From: Isosphaeraceae bacterium
Lineage (GTDB): Bacteria; Planctomycetota; Planctomycetia; Isosphaerales; Isosphaeraceae
Assembly (NCBI GenBank): GCA_026004735.1
Contig: BPJS01000001.1
Location: 2,801,641-2,865,640, forward strand
DNA length: 64,000 nt
Direction: 5' to 3'
Below the pieces are notes generated by a model. The model had not been told where the DNA came from, ran no database searches, and saw nothing but the letters and a program-made list of their open reading frames with translations. The position numbers and the translations under genes are program-made. Below, piece by piece: positions 45,041-53,959 of the stretch (its first letter is position 1; each line of letters starts with the position of its first letter).

Positions 45041-47974
45041 TCAACCGGGGAGGCGGCGGGAGTCGTCGAGGGCTTCGGCGAGCACTTCGATGGGGTGGCG
45101 GGCTTGGAGGCCTTCGAGGTCTTTGACCTGGCTGCGGCAGGAGAAGCCTGGCGCGACCAGGGTCGCGTCCAGGTCGGCCTCGGCAGCGGGGATGAGCACC
45201 CTGCGTGCCAGGGCCTCGCTCAGCTCGTAGTGGCCCTTCTCGTAGCCGAACGAGCCAGCCATGCCGCAACAGCCGCTATCGAGCGTCCGAAGGGTGACGC
45301 CGGGGATGCGTCGAAGCGCACGTTCGGTCTCGGCAAGCCCGAGGATGGCTTTCTGCTGGCAGTGACCATGCAGGAGAAGGCGGATCGGCAGCGGTCGAAG
45401 GGGCAGATCGGGGACGGCGGCCGGGTCGCCGACCCAGGCCTCGACCAGACGACTGCGGCGGGCCAGCAGCTCGGCATCCGGCCCTAGGCGCAAATCCCGA
45501 TACTCGTCCACGAACATGGTGAGGCAACTGGGTTCGAGGCCAAGGATCGGCATGCCGGCGCGGGCCGAACGGGCGAGTCGTCCGAGCGTTTCGGCGGCCT
45601 GATCCCGAGCCACGTCGAGCAGTCCCTTGGAAGCCGCCGGACGGCCGCAGCAGACGCCTCCGGCCAGCTCGACCTCGTAGCCAGCCGCTTCGATGACCCG
45701 AACCGCAGCGCGGCCGACTTCGGGCGCGTGGTAGTTGGTGAAGCAATCGTCGAACAAGATCACGCGGCCGCGCGAGCCAGCCGGCGGTGTCGGCTGGTGG
45801 CGGTTAAACCAACCGCGAAACGTGGGCCGAGCGAATCGGGGCAGCCGCCGGCGGCGGTCGATGCCCGCCAGCTTCTCCAGCAGCCAGCGATTCGGCGCGA
45901 AGCCGCCCAGCGCGTTGACCAGAGGCGCCAGCGGCGAAGCCAGCCGAGCCAGCCGCGCATAGTGGCTCATGGCCAGGCTGGCCAGCGGGGCTGGGCGGTG
46001 CCGGTAGGTTTGGTAGAGGACTTCGGCCTTGAGCCGGGCCATGTCGACGTTCGACGGACACTCGGTCTTGCACGCCTTACACTGCAAGCATAGGTCCAGG
46101 GCCGCGTGCAGCTCCTCGTTGGCCAGGCCATCGGGCCGCTGGCCGGAGATCACCAGGCGCAACAGGTTGGCGCGGCCGCGGGTCGTGTCGGCTTCGTCGC
46201 GAGTCACCATGTAGCTGGGGCACATGGTGCCGGTGTCGAGCTTGCGGCACACACCGACTCCCGAGCACAGTTCGACGGCGCGGGCAAAGCCGCCCTGGGC
46301 CGCGAAATCGAAGGCCGTCTGGTCGGGCTCGGTCGTGCGATAGCGCGGGCTGATCCGCAGGTGGTCGGTCAGGTCCGGGGCGGCGACCACCTTGCCGGGG
46401 TTGAGGCGATCACGGGGATCGAAGGCGTGTTTGATCTCCTGGAACGCCGAGTAGACCTCCGGACCAAAGAGCCGCTCGTTCCAGCGGCTGCGGGCCAGCC
46501 CATCACCGTGTTCGCCGGACATCGCGCCGCCGAACTCCGCCACCAGCTCAGCCACCTCGGCGGCGATTCCGCGGAGTTTTTCCAGATCGGCCGGGTCTTT
46601 CATATTGAGGATCGGCCGGATATGTAGGCACCCCACGTCGGCATGCCCGTAGCAGGCGGCCTTGGCTCCGTGGCGTTGAACGATCGCCTCGAATCGTTGG
46701 TAGAACGGCAAGAGCTTCGCAGGCGCGACCGCCGTATCCTCGACGAACGCGACCGGCTTGGCGTCGCCTACCATACCCATCAGGAGGGAAAGCCCAGCCT
46801 TGCGAACCTTCCAGAAACTGTCTCCGGCCGCTCCGTCGAGCGCCGTGCGGACGCCGAGCACGCCGTCGCGCCCCTCGAAGGCGCGGGCCAGGCTTTGCGC
46901 CCGCTCGGCCAGTTCCGCGGCGGAGTCGGCGTAGAATTGGGCGGCGAGGATGGCTGCGGGGCGGCCGGCGGCGAAATGGAGGTGGCTCGCCAGCGCCGGC
47001 TGCGTCGCCGCCAGGTCCAGGATCGTCCGGTCGAGCAGTTCGACGGCGACCGGGCCGGCAGCAACCATTTCCTCGATGCGGCCCAGGGCGTCGTTGATCG
47101 ACGCGAACGAAAGCACCACCAGGCCGGTGCACGCCGGCTTCGGTACAACCCGCAGCTCCGCACCTGTGACGATGGCCAGCGTACCTTCGGAACCGACGAT
47201 CAACCGGCTGAGGTTGAATTGCCAGGGTTCGTCGGGCCAGCCCGCCGGACGCACCGCCAGGCCCGGCACGAATTCGTCCAGGTTGTAGCCGCTGACCCGC
47301 CTGAGAATCCGGGGAAACTGCGCGCGGATGGCCGCCTCGTGGCGGGCCACGACGTCGCGAACCGTGGCATGCAGGATGCCTGCCCGGTCGCCGTGTCGGC
47401 AAACTTGCTGGAGGGTGGCGACGTCGAGCGGCTCGAATCGCGCGGGCGTTCCGTCGTCGAGCACGACGTCGAGCGATCGGACGTGGTCGACGGTCTTGCC
47501 GTACCGGAGTGATCGCGCGCCGGCCGAGTTGTTGCCGATCATCCCGCCGATGGTGGCCCGGTCGCTCGTCGAGACATCGGGGGCAAACATCAGCCCCAGC
47601 GGGGCGAGGTGGCGATTGAGCTGGTCGAGCACGACCCCCGGCTCGACCCGGACGGTCATCCGGTCCCGATCGACGATTCCGATCCGGTTCAGATACTTAG
47701 AGAAGTCCAGAACCAGGCCCGCGCCCACGGTCTGACCGGAGAGACTGGTCGCCGCACCCCGGGGCACGATGGCGACCCCTTCCTCGAAAGCGGCCCGGAC
47801 GATCGCCGGAACATCTGCGACCGTTCGCGGAATGGCGACACCGACCGGCTCGATCTGGTAGAGCGAGGCGTCGGTCGCGTAAAGGCCGCGGCTGGCCGAG
47901 TCAAGCCGGACTTCGGCTCGGGTCTCGGTGGCAAGTCGGTCGCGCAGGCGGTTCAGCGTTTCGGTCGGAGTCAT
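45041..47974 (-). CDS. FAD-linked oxidase with Fe-S and CCG domains (YdiJ-like D-2-hydroxyacid dehydrogenase)
   Basis: The protein of about 977 residues fuses three modules. First is an FAD_binding_4/GlcD-type oxidase (VAIVPRGAATSLSGQTVGAG and IGGMIGNNSAGARSLRYGKT). Next is a two-cluster ferredoxin region (GVGVCRKLDTGTMCPSY and CLQCKACKTECPSNVD). Last are two CCG cysteine-rich domains (GGVCCGRPAASKG and LDSGCCGMAGSFG). E. coli YdiJ and related D-2-hydroxyglutarate/D-lactate dehydrogenases share this architecture and length. Electrons would go from the 2-hydroxyacid through FAD and Fe-S clusters to the respiratory chain. The start at 47974 has GGGATCGAG upstream; 48001 is an alternative. Confidence 0.92.
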   Translation of the reverse strand: MTPTETLNRLRDRLATETRAEVRLDSASRGLYATDASLYQIEPVGVAIPRTVADVPAIVRAAFEEGVAIVPRGAATSLSGQTVGAGLVLDFSKYLNRIGIVDRDRMTVRVEPGVVLDQLNRHLAPLGLMFAPDVSTSDRATIGGMIGNNSAGARSLRYGKTVDHVRSLDVVLDDGTPARFEPLDVATLQQVCRHGDRAGILHATVRDVVARHEAAIRAQFPRILRRVSGYNLDEFVPGLAVRPAGWPDEPWQFNLSRLIVGSEGTLAIVTGAELRVVPKPACTGLVVLSFASINDALGRIEEMVAAGPVAVELLDRTILDLAATQPALASHLHFAAGRPAAILAAQFYADSAAELAERAQSLARAFEGRDGVLGVRTALDGAAGDSFWKVRKAGLSLLMGMVGDAKPVAFVEDTAVAPAKLLPFYQRFEAIVQRHGAKAACYGHADVGCLHIRPILNMKDPADLEKLRGIAAEVAELVAEFGGAMSGEHGDGLARSRWNERLFGPEVYSAFQEIKHAFDPRDRLNPGKVVAAPDLTDHLRISPRYRTTEPDQTAFDFAAQGGFARAVELCSGVGVCRKLDTGTMCPSYMVTRDEADTTRGRANLLRLVISGQRPDGLANEELHAALDLCLQCKACKTECPSNVDMARLKAEVLYQTYRHRPAPLASLAMSHYARLARLASPLAPLVNALGGFAPNRWLLEKLAGIDRRRRLPRFARPTFRGWFNRHQPTPPAGSRGRVILFDDCFTNYHAPEVGRAAVRVIEAAGYEVELAGGVCCGRPAASKGLLDVARDQAAETLGRLARSARAGMPILGLEPSCLTMFVDEYRDLRLGPDAELLARRSRLVEAWVGDPAAVPDLPLRPLPIRLLLHGHCQQKAILGLAETERALRRIPGVTLRTLDSGCCGMAGSFGYEKGHYELSEALARRVLIPAAEADLDATLVAPGFSCRSQVKDLEGLQARHPIEVLAEALDDSRRLPG

Positions 47975-48064
47975 CTCGATCCCGGAATTGGTCCGGTGCA
48001 TGGCCCCAGGCGGGGCTGATCCTCGATTGATTATGCCGAGCGGAACCGGTCCGCGGGACCGACT

Positions 48065-49399
48065 TCACCGGAGCCATTTTTCCCGGATCATTCGGGTCCA
48101 CTCGCTGTCGGTCCAGTCCCAGAGCCGCTCGTGGTGGGTATCGATGTTCGCTGGCCTGAGATTCCACGAGCTGGGGTACCACCAGGCGCCGAGAGCCTGC
48201 ACGGCGACGGATGCGGCGATGGCCACGTCGATCAGCAGCCGCAGCGGTCGCGCCCGCGAGCGGGTCGCGTCGAGGGCGGCGGCCAGAAGGATCGCCAGGA
48301 GCGGGACCGCCTCAGTCCAGTATCGCGGGCCGTAACAAAACCCGCCCCACCAGACCGAGTAGACCGACAGCAGCACCGCAAACGGAATCAGGCCGCACAC
48401 CGCCCACCCCAGCGGCGGATTCTTCTGAATCCGACGCCAGGTCCAGGGCACCAATCCCACAGCCAGTGCGGCCCAGGGAACGAAGACGAACAGCCCACGG
48501 CTGGGACTGAGCAGCGTTCCCAACAGGCCGCCGATTGGGTCGGACGACCACGTTCCGGGTACCGCGTGCCGCTCTGGGTGCAAGGCCTCCAGGGCTGCCA
48601 GACCTCCGCTGATGGTACCGAAGGTGGTCAGGTTGTAGGCCAGAGCCGGAGCCAGGATGAGCGATCCGGTTATCACGACCGCGGGTAGCGTGCTGGGGCG
48701 CCGGAGTGCCAGCCCGAGCAGGATGGGCGCGGCCAGCACCAGGTCGGCCAGCCGGATGGCCACCATCAGTCCCATGCACGCCCCGGCCAGGGGTGCCGCA
48801 ATCCGACCCAGGCCCGGTGCTCCCAGCGCAACGAGCGCGGCGGTCAGGGCCAAGGCCGCCGGCCCATGTTGCCAGAGCGCCTGCGAGGCGATCGTCCAGA
48901 GCGGCGATCCCAGGCCCGCCGCCAGGGTCGCCACCGCGGCGTCGGCTGGCCCGGCAACCATCCCTAGCAACCGATGCAGCAGCAAGACGGTCAAGGCGGT
49001 CAGCGCGGCCGCTGCGTTCTTGGCCATGGTGTGCGCGGCGTTCCACTCGGCGACTGGATGCGCATCCCAGCCCGGACTCGTCCGGTCCCAAACCCAGCGC
49101 TGGGGTACGATCAACGGCAGCGCGAGCAGCGCCGGCGCGACCGGGTACCGCGAAACCAGATGTCCCCCGCGCCACTCGACGTAATCGGGCAACTGACCGT
49201 CGGGGCCGGCGATCAGCCCGGCAAAACGGTCGAGCACAAGCCCATCGCCCCGGAGGATCGCCTGTGGCAGCAAGGTTGTCGGGATCGTGTCGTAAGAGCC
49301 GATCTCACGGCTGTTGGCCAGGTAGACCAGGCCGCAGGCGAGTGCCCACCCCACCGAGACGAGCCAACCGGTCCGCCGCGATTCGCCGCTGCTGCTCAC
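48065..49399 (-). CDS. Multi-pass membrane protein, GT-C-like
   Basis: The 444-residue protein has about ten hydrophobic helices. A first extracytoplasmic loop carries RGDGLVLDRF, and there are later segments such as SPLWTIASQALWQHGPAALA and GGFCYGPRYWTEAVPLLAIL. This resembles GT-C membrane glycosyltransferases with a lipid-linked sugar donor, but no decisive motif is visible. It starts with MSSSGES at 49399. It lies just upstream of the YdiJ-like gene on the same strand. Confidence 0.65.
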   Translation of the reverse strand: MSSSGESRRTGWLVSVGWALACGLVYLANSREIGSYDTIPTTLLPQAILRGDGLVLDRFAGLIAGPDGQLPDYVEWRGGHLVSRYPVAPALLALPLIVPQRWVWDRTSPGWDAHPVAEWNAAHTMAKNAAAALTALTVLLLHRLLGMVAGPADAAVATLAAGLGSPLWTIASQALWQHGPAALALTAALVALGAPGLGRIAAPLAGACMGLMVAIRLADLVLAAPILLGLALRRPSTLPAVVITGSLILAPALAYNLTTFGTISGGLAALEALHPERHAVPGTWSSDPIGGLLGTLLSPSRGLFVFVPWAALAVGLVPWTWRRIQKNPPLGWAVCGLIPFAVLLSVYSVWWGGFCYGPRYWTEAVPLLAILLAAALDATRSRARPLRLLIDVAIAASVAVQALGAWWYPSSWNLRPANIDTHHERLWDWTDSEWTRMIREKWLR

Positions 49400-49521
49400 G
49401 ACCGACCCATGCGCCTCCAGAACCGCGGGGAAACGATCCGACCCAGACTGGACGCTTCCGGTCGCACGACCCTACGCTGAGTTTGTCGTAAGTTGCAACG
49501 GGGTGTTAGGGAGCCGATCCG

Positions 49522-50490
49522 GTGGATGTCGAGATGGGCGTCCGGCTGGGACGCTTGAAGCTGGCCAATCCGGTGCTCGTGGCATCGGGAACCTTTGGCT
49601 ATATTCGTGAGCTGGCCGCGTACGTCCCCCTGGATCGGCTCGGCGGCCTGATTCCCAAGACGATCACTCCCCGGCCCCGCGCTGGCAACCCGACCCCTCG
49701 CACCGTCGAAACCCCTTGCGGCCTGCTCAACGCCATCGGACTAGACAACGACGGCATCGATCATTTTATCGCTCACCACCTCCCTTATCTCCGAACCATC
49801 CGAACGGCGGTGATTGCCAACATCGCCGGTGAGGACGAGGATCAGTTCGTCGCCATGGCGGAGCGGCTCTCGGCCGAGCCGGGTCTGGCCGCCCTCGAAC
49901 TGAACATCTCTTGTCCGAACGTGACTCACGGCCTGGATCTGGGCGTCGACCCGACAATCGTTCGCCGGCTCGTCGGCCGAGTCCGCCGGGCATCCGACTT
50001 GCCGATCATCGCCAAGCTGACCCCGAATGTGACCGACGTGACGGTGATCGCCGCCGCTGCCGCCGAAGGGGGCGCCGACGCGGTCAGCCTCGTCAATACC
50101 TTCAAGGGTATGGCCGTCGATTGGCGGCGTCGCCGGCCTATCCTGGCTAATGACATTGGCGGCCTGAGCGGTCCAGCCATCAAGCCCTTGGCGCTACGGA
50201 TGGTCTGGGAAGTTCAGCGTGCCCTGCCGAACCTGCCCATTATCGGCATCGGCGGCATCTGGACGGCCGACGACGCCATGGAATTCCTCGTCGCCGGAGC
50301 CTCGGCGATCCAGGTTGGGACCGCGACCTTCGCCGACCCCGGCGCGGCCGGCCGCCTGCTCGAGCAACTGCCCGCCAAGATCGCCGAGCTTCACGTAAGC
50401 CGGGTCTCGGATCTTGTCGGCACTCTCCGATCCAATCGCGAGCCCGATCCAGTACCCCCATCGGTTGAGCCGTCCCGGCGAATCTCATGA
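49522..50490 (+). CDS. pyrD: Dihydroorotate dehydrogenase, class 1
   Basis: The 322-residue protein shows class 1 PyrD motifs: NPVLVASGTFGY, TPCGLLNAIGLDNDGI, LELNISCPNVTHGLD with the catalytic Cys of classes 1A and 1B, IIGIGGIWTADDAMEFLVAG and ASAIQVGTATF. It oxidises dihydroorotate to orotate in pyrimidine synthesis with FMN. Class 1B normally works with PyrK, which is not adjacent. The start is GTG with AGGGAG 8 nt upstream. The last 100 bp overlap the 3' end of the convergent methyltransferase. Confidence 0.93.
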   Translation: MDVEMGVRLGRLKLANPVLVASGTFGYIRELAAYVPLDRLGGLIPKTITPRPRAGNPTPRTVETPCGLLNAIGLDNDGIDHFIAHHLPYLRTIRTAVIANIAGEDEDQFVAMAERLSAEPGLAALELNISCPNVTHGLDLGVDPTIVRRLVGRVRRASDLPIIAKLTPNVTDVTVIAAAAAEGGADAVSLVNTFKGMAVDWRRRRPILANDIGGLSGPAIKPLALRMVWEVQRALPNLPIIGIGGIWTADDAMEFLVAGASAIQVGTATFADPGAAGRLLEQLPAKIAELHVSRVSDLVGTLRSNREPDPVPPSVEPSRRIS

Positions 50491-51140
50491 ACCGTGCCGA
50501 CCTGGGGCCGACCATCCAGCCCGACCACTTCGAGCGTTTCCGAACGCGCGACCAACCCCTGAGCAGCCAGCGCCTCGGTCAGGCCTTCACTGGCGGAGCG
50601 ATACGGCCCGCCCACCAGAGCCAATCCGTCCGGACTCAACAACCGACGGATCAGGCGGGCGACCAACGGTACCAGGCGACGCTCATACAGCACATCGGCG
50701 CCGAGGATCAGCCCATAACGATCCTCGGGCAGGTCGCGCCAATCGAGTAAAGCCGTCGAGGCACGGGCTTGGTCATATCCATTGGCAGCAATGCTCCGCC
50801 GGACATAGCGCAGCGGGGTGGCGTCGTGGTCCGTGAACCGAACGCGCCCGCCCACGGCCAGCAGCGCCAGTCCGGCTAATCCCAGCCCACAGCCGATCTC
50901 GAGGGCCAACTGGTCATCCGGCGGTGCCCCCCGCTGGACCACCGCCTCGGCCAGGATCAACGCCCCAGGCCAGACATAAGCCCAGTACGGCATGTAATCG
51001 TCGCGGCAATTGAGAGCCAGGACATCCGGATCGTCCAACAGACGGTCTGGGTCGGCCGGCCTCCAAAGCCGAATCGCGTGCGGGCCGACCGTAACGGTGA
51101 CCAGTTCATCTGGACCGTCGTAGCGCGTCTGCGTGAACAC
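50391..51140 (-). CDS. Class I SAM-dependent methyltransferase
   Basis: The 249-residue protein has the SAM-binding motif LALEIGCGLGLAGLALLA, then VRFTDHDATPLRYVRRSI and LILGADVLYERRLVPLV. An N-terminal MPYWAYVWPGALILAEAV segment precedes the fold. This pattern matches the METTL/Methyltransf_16-like lysine methyltransferase group, so a protein substrate is plausible but unproven. The start appears to be GTG at 51140 with a weak ribosome site. Its 3' 100 bp lie antisense to the end of pyrD. Confidence 0.8.
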   Translation of the reverse strand: MFTQTRYDGPDELVTVTVGPHAIRLWRPADPDRLLDDPDVLALNCRDDYMPYWAYVWPGALILAEAVVQRGAPPDDQLALEIGCGLGLAGLALLAVGGRVRFTDHDATPLRYVRRSIAANGYDQARASTALLDWRDLPEDRYGLILGADVLYERRLVPLVARLIRRLLSPDGLALVGGPYRSASEGLTEALAAQGLVARSETLEVVGLDGRPQVGTVHEIRRDGSTDGGTGSGSRLDRRVPTRSETRLT

Positions 51141-51360
51141 GACCGGGAACTCGGACGGGCGATTGACTCCAAGGCCCAGAACGATACCATAAAGAAGCTA
51201 TACTCCGCGTCGTCCTCGCTGAGACGCATGGCCCGGGTCGGGAGCCGAGCCGTCGGCCCCACCAACGCTGCCTATTTACCCGCCCCGTGCCCTTTTCCCT
51301 GCCTGCCCCCCACCCCGCGTCTCCGCCCGAGCCTCGGGCAGTTTCTGACGAGGTCCGTCC

Positions 51361-51741
51361 ATGGCGAACCCCGCCCTCTGGTCGTTTTTTGGCCTCTTCG
51401 CGGGTGTTGGTAAGGTGCTCGTGGTCTTGGCGACCCTGGCCCTGGTCGGGTGGCAGGCCGGCTGGTGGCAGCGGCTTGGGCTGGCTCACCGGATCGTGGC
51501 GTGGCTACGATCGGTCGATCGCGCCCCACCGCGATCGGCACCGCAAACGGCCGCGACGGGCCGGCCTCGACTCTCTTGGCGCCTGGTCGCCGCGGCCTTC
51601 CTGCTGGCGTGGCTGGCGGCCTGGGTCGTTGTCCCACGCGCTCTATTTCCGAGACCCCAAGCGTCCTCTGACCCGCCGAAGACCCCTCCTACTCCCACCG
51701 CGGCCCACACAACGCCGCCGCTTCCCGGAGGTCCCCCCTGA
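51361..51741 (+). CDS. Small membrane protein upstream of tatA
   Basis: The 126-residue protein has two hydrophobic helices: SFFGLFAGVGKVLVVLATLA near residues 8-27 and LVAAAFLLAWLAAWVVVP near 75-92. A proline/threonine-rich tail follows. No family is recognised. Its stop overlaps the tatA start (TGATG), so translation is coupled to tatA, which suggests a membrane role linked to the Tat components. GAGG lies upstream of the ATG. Confidence 0.65.
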   Translation: MANPALWSFFGLFAGVGKVLVVLATLALVGWQAGWWQRLGLAHRIVAWLRSVDRAPPRSAPQTAATGRPRLSWRLVAAAFLLAWLAAWVVVPRALFPRPQASSDPPKTPPTPTAAHTTPPLPGGPP

Positions 51742-51968
51742 TGCCATCCCTGCCGCTCGCCTTCCTTCCGACGATGCAAGGCCCTGAATTGCTGATCGTG
51801 GCCTTGGTCGTCCTGCTGATCTTTGGCAACCGGCTGCCGAGCGTCATGCGCTCGCTCGGGCGCAGCGTCACCGAATTCAAGAAGGGAATCTCGGGAATCG
51901 AAGACGAAATCGAGCAGGCCGCGTCGGCCACACCCGCCGAGAAGAAGTCGAGCACACCGGGCGCCTGA
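51741..51968 (+). CDS. tatA: TatA-like protein (first copy)
   Basis: The 75-residue protein has the TatA pattern: a short N-terminus, one transmembrane helix (ELLIVALVVLLIFGNRLPSV) with the FGxxxLP hinge, and an amphipathic helix (MRSLGRSVTEFKKGISGIED). TatA oligomers form the translocation element of twin-arginine export. A second TatA-like gene follows 84 nt later. tatC is not in the window. The DUF1501 protein in this window is a plausible client. Confidence 0.9.
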   Translation: MPSLPLAFLPTMQGPELLIVALVVLLIFGNRLPSVMRSLGRSVTEFKKGISGIEDEIEQAASATPAEKKSSTPGA

Positions 51969-52052
51969 TCGACTCCGGCCCGGCTGGCTGGCTCTCCCGA
52001 TCGACGCCTTCGAACCCGTTTGGAACCCGAAATCGACGCGAGGCTCTCGACC

Positions 52053-52349
52053 ATGTTTCCAGGCAATCTCGGTCCCGGCGAACTGATGGTGGTCATGCTG
52101 ATCGCCGTGCTTCTGTTCGGCAAGCGGCTGCCCGAGGTCGGGAAATCGCTGGGCAAGGGAATTGTCGAATTCAAGAAGGGCTTGCGTGGGATCGACGACG
52201 ACGAGCCTGTGCGGGGTGCGCCAGCGTCATCGGCACGCGAGCCGGTGCCCGGCCCCGGGTCGATCGAGGTCAACGTCCCTAAGTTCGAAGCGCCCGCGAC
52301 CACCGTCCCCGCAAGCGGCGGAACCGTCGCACGGCCCTATGAGGGCTAA
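52053..52349 (+). CDS. tatA: TatA-like protein (second copy)
   Basis: The 98-residue protein starts MFPGNLGPGELMVVML. It has a transmembrane helix with FGKRLPEVGKSLGKGIVEFK and a polar tail rich in Pro and Ala. It is a second TatA/E-type subunit in the same operon. The start at 52053 has GAGG upstream; a TTG at 52020 adds only eleven residues. Paired TatA genes suggest a specialised or dosage role. Confidence 0.88.
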   Translation: MFPGNLGPGELMVVMLIAVLLFGKRLPEVGKSLGKGIVEFKKGLRGIDDDEPVRGAPASSAREPVPGPGSIEVNVPKFEAPATTVPASGGTVARPYEG

Positions 52350-52378
52350 GCCTAACCCGCCTCGGCCCCTCCGAAGTC

Positions 52379-52408
52379 TTGCCCTGCCAGGCGGCGGCGT
52401 GGTATCTA
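52379..52408 (+). promoter_or_regulatory. Candidate tRNA promoter
   Basis: TTGCCC and TATCTA are spaced by 18 nt, the second with an upstream TGG like an extended -10. The predicted start falls about 20 nt before the tRNA. Consensus match is modest. Confidence 0.35.
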
Positions 52409-52435
52409 AAAGGAACGGGTGAAGACCCGATTCAT

Positions 52436-52508
52436 GGGCGGCTAACTCAGTGGTTAGAGTGCCATCCTCACACGGTGGAAGTCGTTGGTTCGAATCCAAC
52501 GCCGCCCA
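52436..52508 (+). tRNA. tRNA-Val (anticodon CAC)
   Basis: A complete cloverleaf is visible. The acceptor stem pairs GGGCGGC with GCCGCCC. The D-arm has AGTGGTTAGAGT, the anticodon stem pairs CCATC with GGTGG around the loop CTCACAC, giving anticodon CAC, and the T-arm has the GTTCGAATC loop. The discriminator is A and the 3' CCA is not encoded. tRNA genes are common integration sites, and the accessory region begins right after this one. Confidence 0.93.
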
Positions 52509-52880
52509 TTTCTGAGAGCTTCTCACGGATCGACCGGCACGCCAAGGCGAATGGGCTGTGCAAAATCCGGCGTCTACGGTGGTGCATCGATCGCCAGACT
52601 GATCCCGGTGCACCGCTGTGGCCCCTCGTCGAGCCGCTTCGGCCCGCCCCTTGACCGCGCCGGTCCGGTAGCTTGGGCGTTAGCTGATCGGCCCTCGCGT
52701 GGCGCCAACCGGCATCCTCGACGTGCTTATGAGCCGGCTCCCCGGGGAGAGGCATTCCTAGGAGCTTGGCTGCCGTAGCGGGATTGTTCCTGCGAGCGCC
52801 AGCGGCGCGCCTAGACCACAGCCGGACTCTGGCCGAAGATCGATTCGCAGCGGCCTGACTATCCCGCGCGCCAGGCGGAC
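52509..52880. other. Non-coding gap after the tRNA
   Basis: No convincing gene. It may contain decayed upstream sequence of the transposase remnant; I could not find a readable N-terminal part or clear inverted repeats. Confidence 0.4.
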
Positions 52881-53460
52881 AAGATCGATGGGTCGTGTGC
52901 GGTGATCGACGGGGCCTCGGTGGGGCCGTTTTGAGCGGAATCGGACCGGGTCAGACCCTACGGATCGTGCTAAGCACGGCAGCACGCATCATGGGCGGAC
53001 CAACGCGAACGGTATCCCATTGGAATCCCGGACCAGAATCGCCAACGACCACGACGTGACGCAGCGGTTGCCGCTTGTGACGTCGATACTGCCGGTGGAG
53101 GCCTAGTCCGGCCCCCGCAGGCAACTTCCCGAGTGCATTTCCTTTCTCGTGAAAAGACACAAAGCCGCCTCGGGCAAGTCCGGCCCACCTAGGACATTCC
53201 CCGAGCGCCTTCAAAGGGATCGCGCCCGTGACTCCGAGGGGCAGTGCGCGATCCCGCGTTGGCTGAGGATCATGCCGACGCTTGCGCGACGGGGCAGCGC
53301 GCTCGGTAACGGTCTCGGGACGTCTCGATGGTTTGTAGAGCGGACGCTGAGCTGCCTGGACCAGGATTGTCGACTCCGGGGTGCGCTACGATCGACGATC
53401 GGACATCCCTCAGGGGTTCCTCAAGATCGGAAGCATCCTGATCTGCGACAAATGCCTCTC
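52881..53460 (+). pseudogene. IS5-family transposase remnant, frameshifted
   Basis: Three reading-frame pieces read in order as an IS5-type DDE transposase. KIDGSCAVIDGASV (from 52881) matches the first catalytic Asp region. After a frameshift, TGSDPTDRAKHGSTHH and GRTNANGIPLE follow with NDHDVTQRLPLVTSI, the GSKHH...DANGIPL...NxxDxTQ block. A stop lies at 53104, then ARRGSALGNGLGTSRWFVER and TLSCLDQDCRLR match the RWVVERT catalytic Glu block. A second frameshift gives VRYDRRSDIPQGFLKIGSIL, the family's RYERRADIHxAFLxLGCxLI ending. With two frameshifts and a stop it cannot be active. It lies between tRNA-Val and the CRISPR effector genes. Confidence 0.78.
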
Positions 53461-53590
53461 CGGGTCATTCGGTTAGATGCTCTACGAGCGACCACTCGTA
53501 GCAGGCGGGATGGAACGCACTCAGTGGCTTGGCGCTCGATCAAATCCTGCTGCAACATTCAGCGATTGCGGAACCTGCAAAGATTGACTG
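53461..53590. other. Non-coding region after the transposase remnant
   Basis: No gene is supported here; it may be the 3' flank of the insertion sequence. Confidence 0.4.
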
Positions 53591-53619
53591 TTGAAGGAGC
53601 CCCTCCCTCAGAGTATAGA
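53591..53619 (+). promoter_or_regulatory. Candidate promoter of the cmr operon
   Basis: TTGAAG (4/6) and TATAGA (4/6) are 17 nt apart, about 340 nt upstream of cmr1, with no gene in between. It is the best pair I could find in this gap, but the long leader makes it uncertain. Confidence 0.3.
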
Positions 53620-53959
53620 GGAACTGTGTGGAGTGCGGATCCTTAGCCACTGATCCTCGAACTTGGGGTGCACCGGCGGCGTTCCTCACTGATGGCCGCC
53701 GAACACGACATTAAACGAGATCACAATCGTTACAGAATAGGCCGAGCTTCTGGGCGTCCTTCACGGTATGATCCACTTACCGGCGGAGGAGGGTCACACT
53801 CACGTTCACAGCACCTAGTGACCTGGCGTGGCCTGCTTCGAGCTCGACCTCGAAAAATCGCTTACATGATTCACAACTCGACCACACCGAGGGATGCTAC
53901 GAGGTGACTCTTGTGAGCAGAGCCGATGGAAGAGTGTCGTTCGATTCGGAGGAGTCGTC

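Noticed and set aside
51163-51190. TTGACT-16-TACCAT as a promoter for the tatA operon
   Set aside because: Spacing is short, the -10 match is weak, and it lies 170 nt from the start codon.
52379-52755. Short reading frames on both strands containing LTQWLECHPHTVEVVGSNPTP or GGVGFEPTTSTV
   Set aside because: They are translations of the tRNA-Val gene, a common false call.
53149-53646. 165-residue plus-strand protein as an intact gene
   Set aside because: It is only the in-frame middle of the decayed IS5 transposase; the matching parts before and after lie in other frames.
53668-53907. 79-residue plus-strand reading frame upstream of cmr1
   Set aside because: Low-complexity composition and no recognisable domain or ribosome-binding site.
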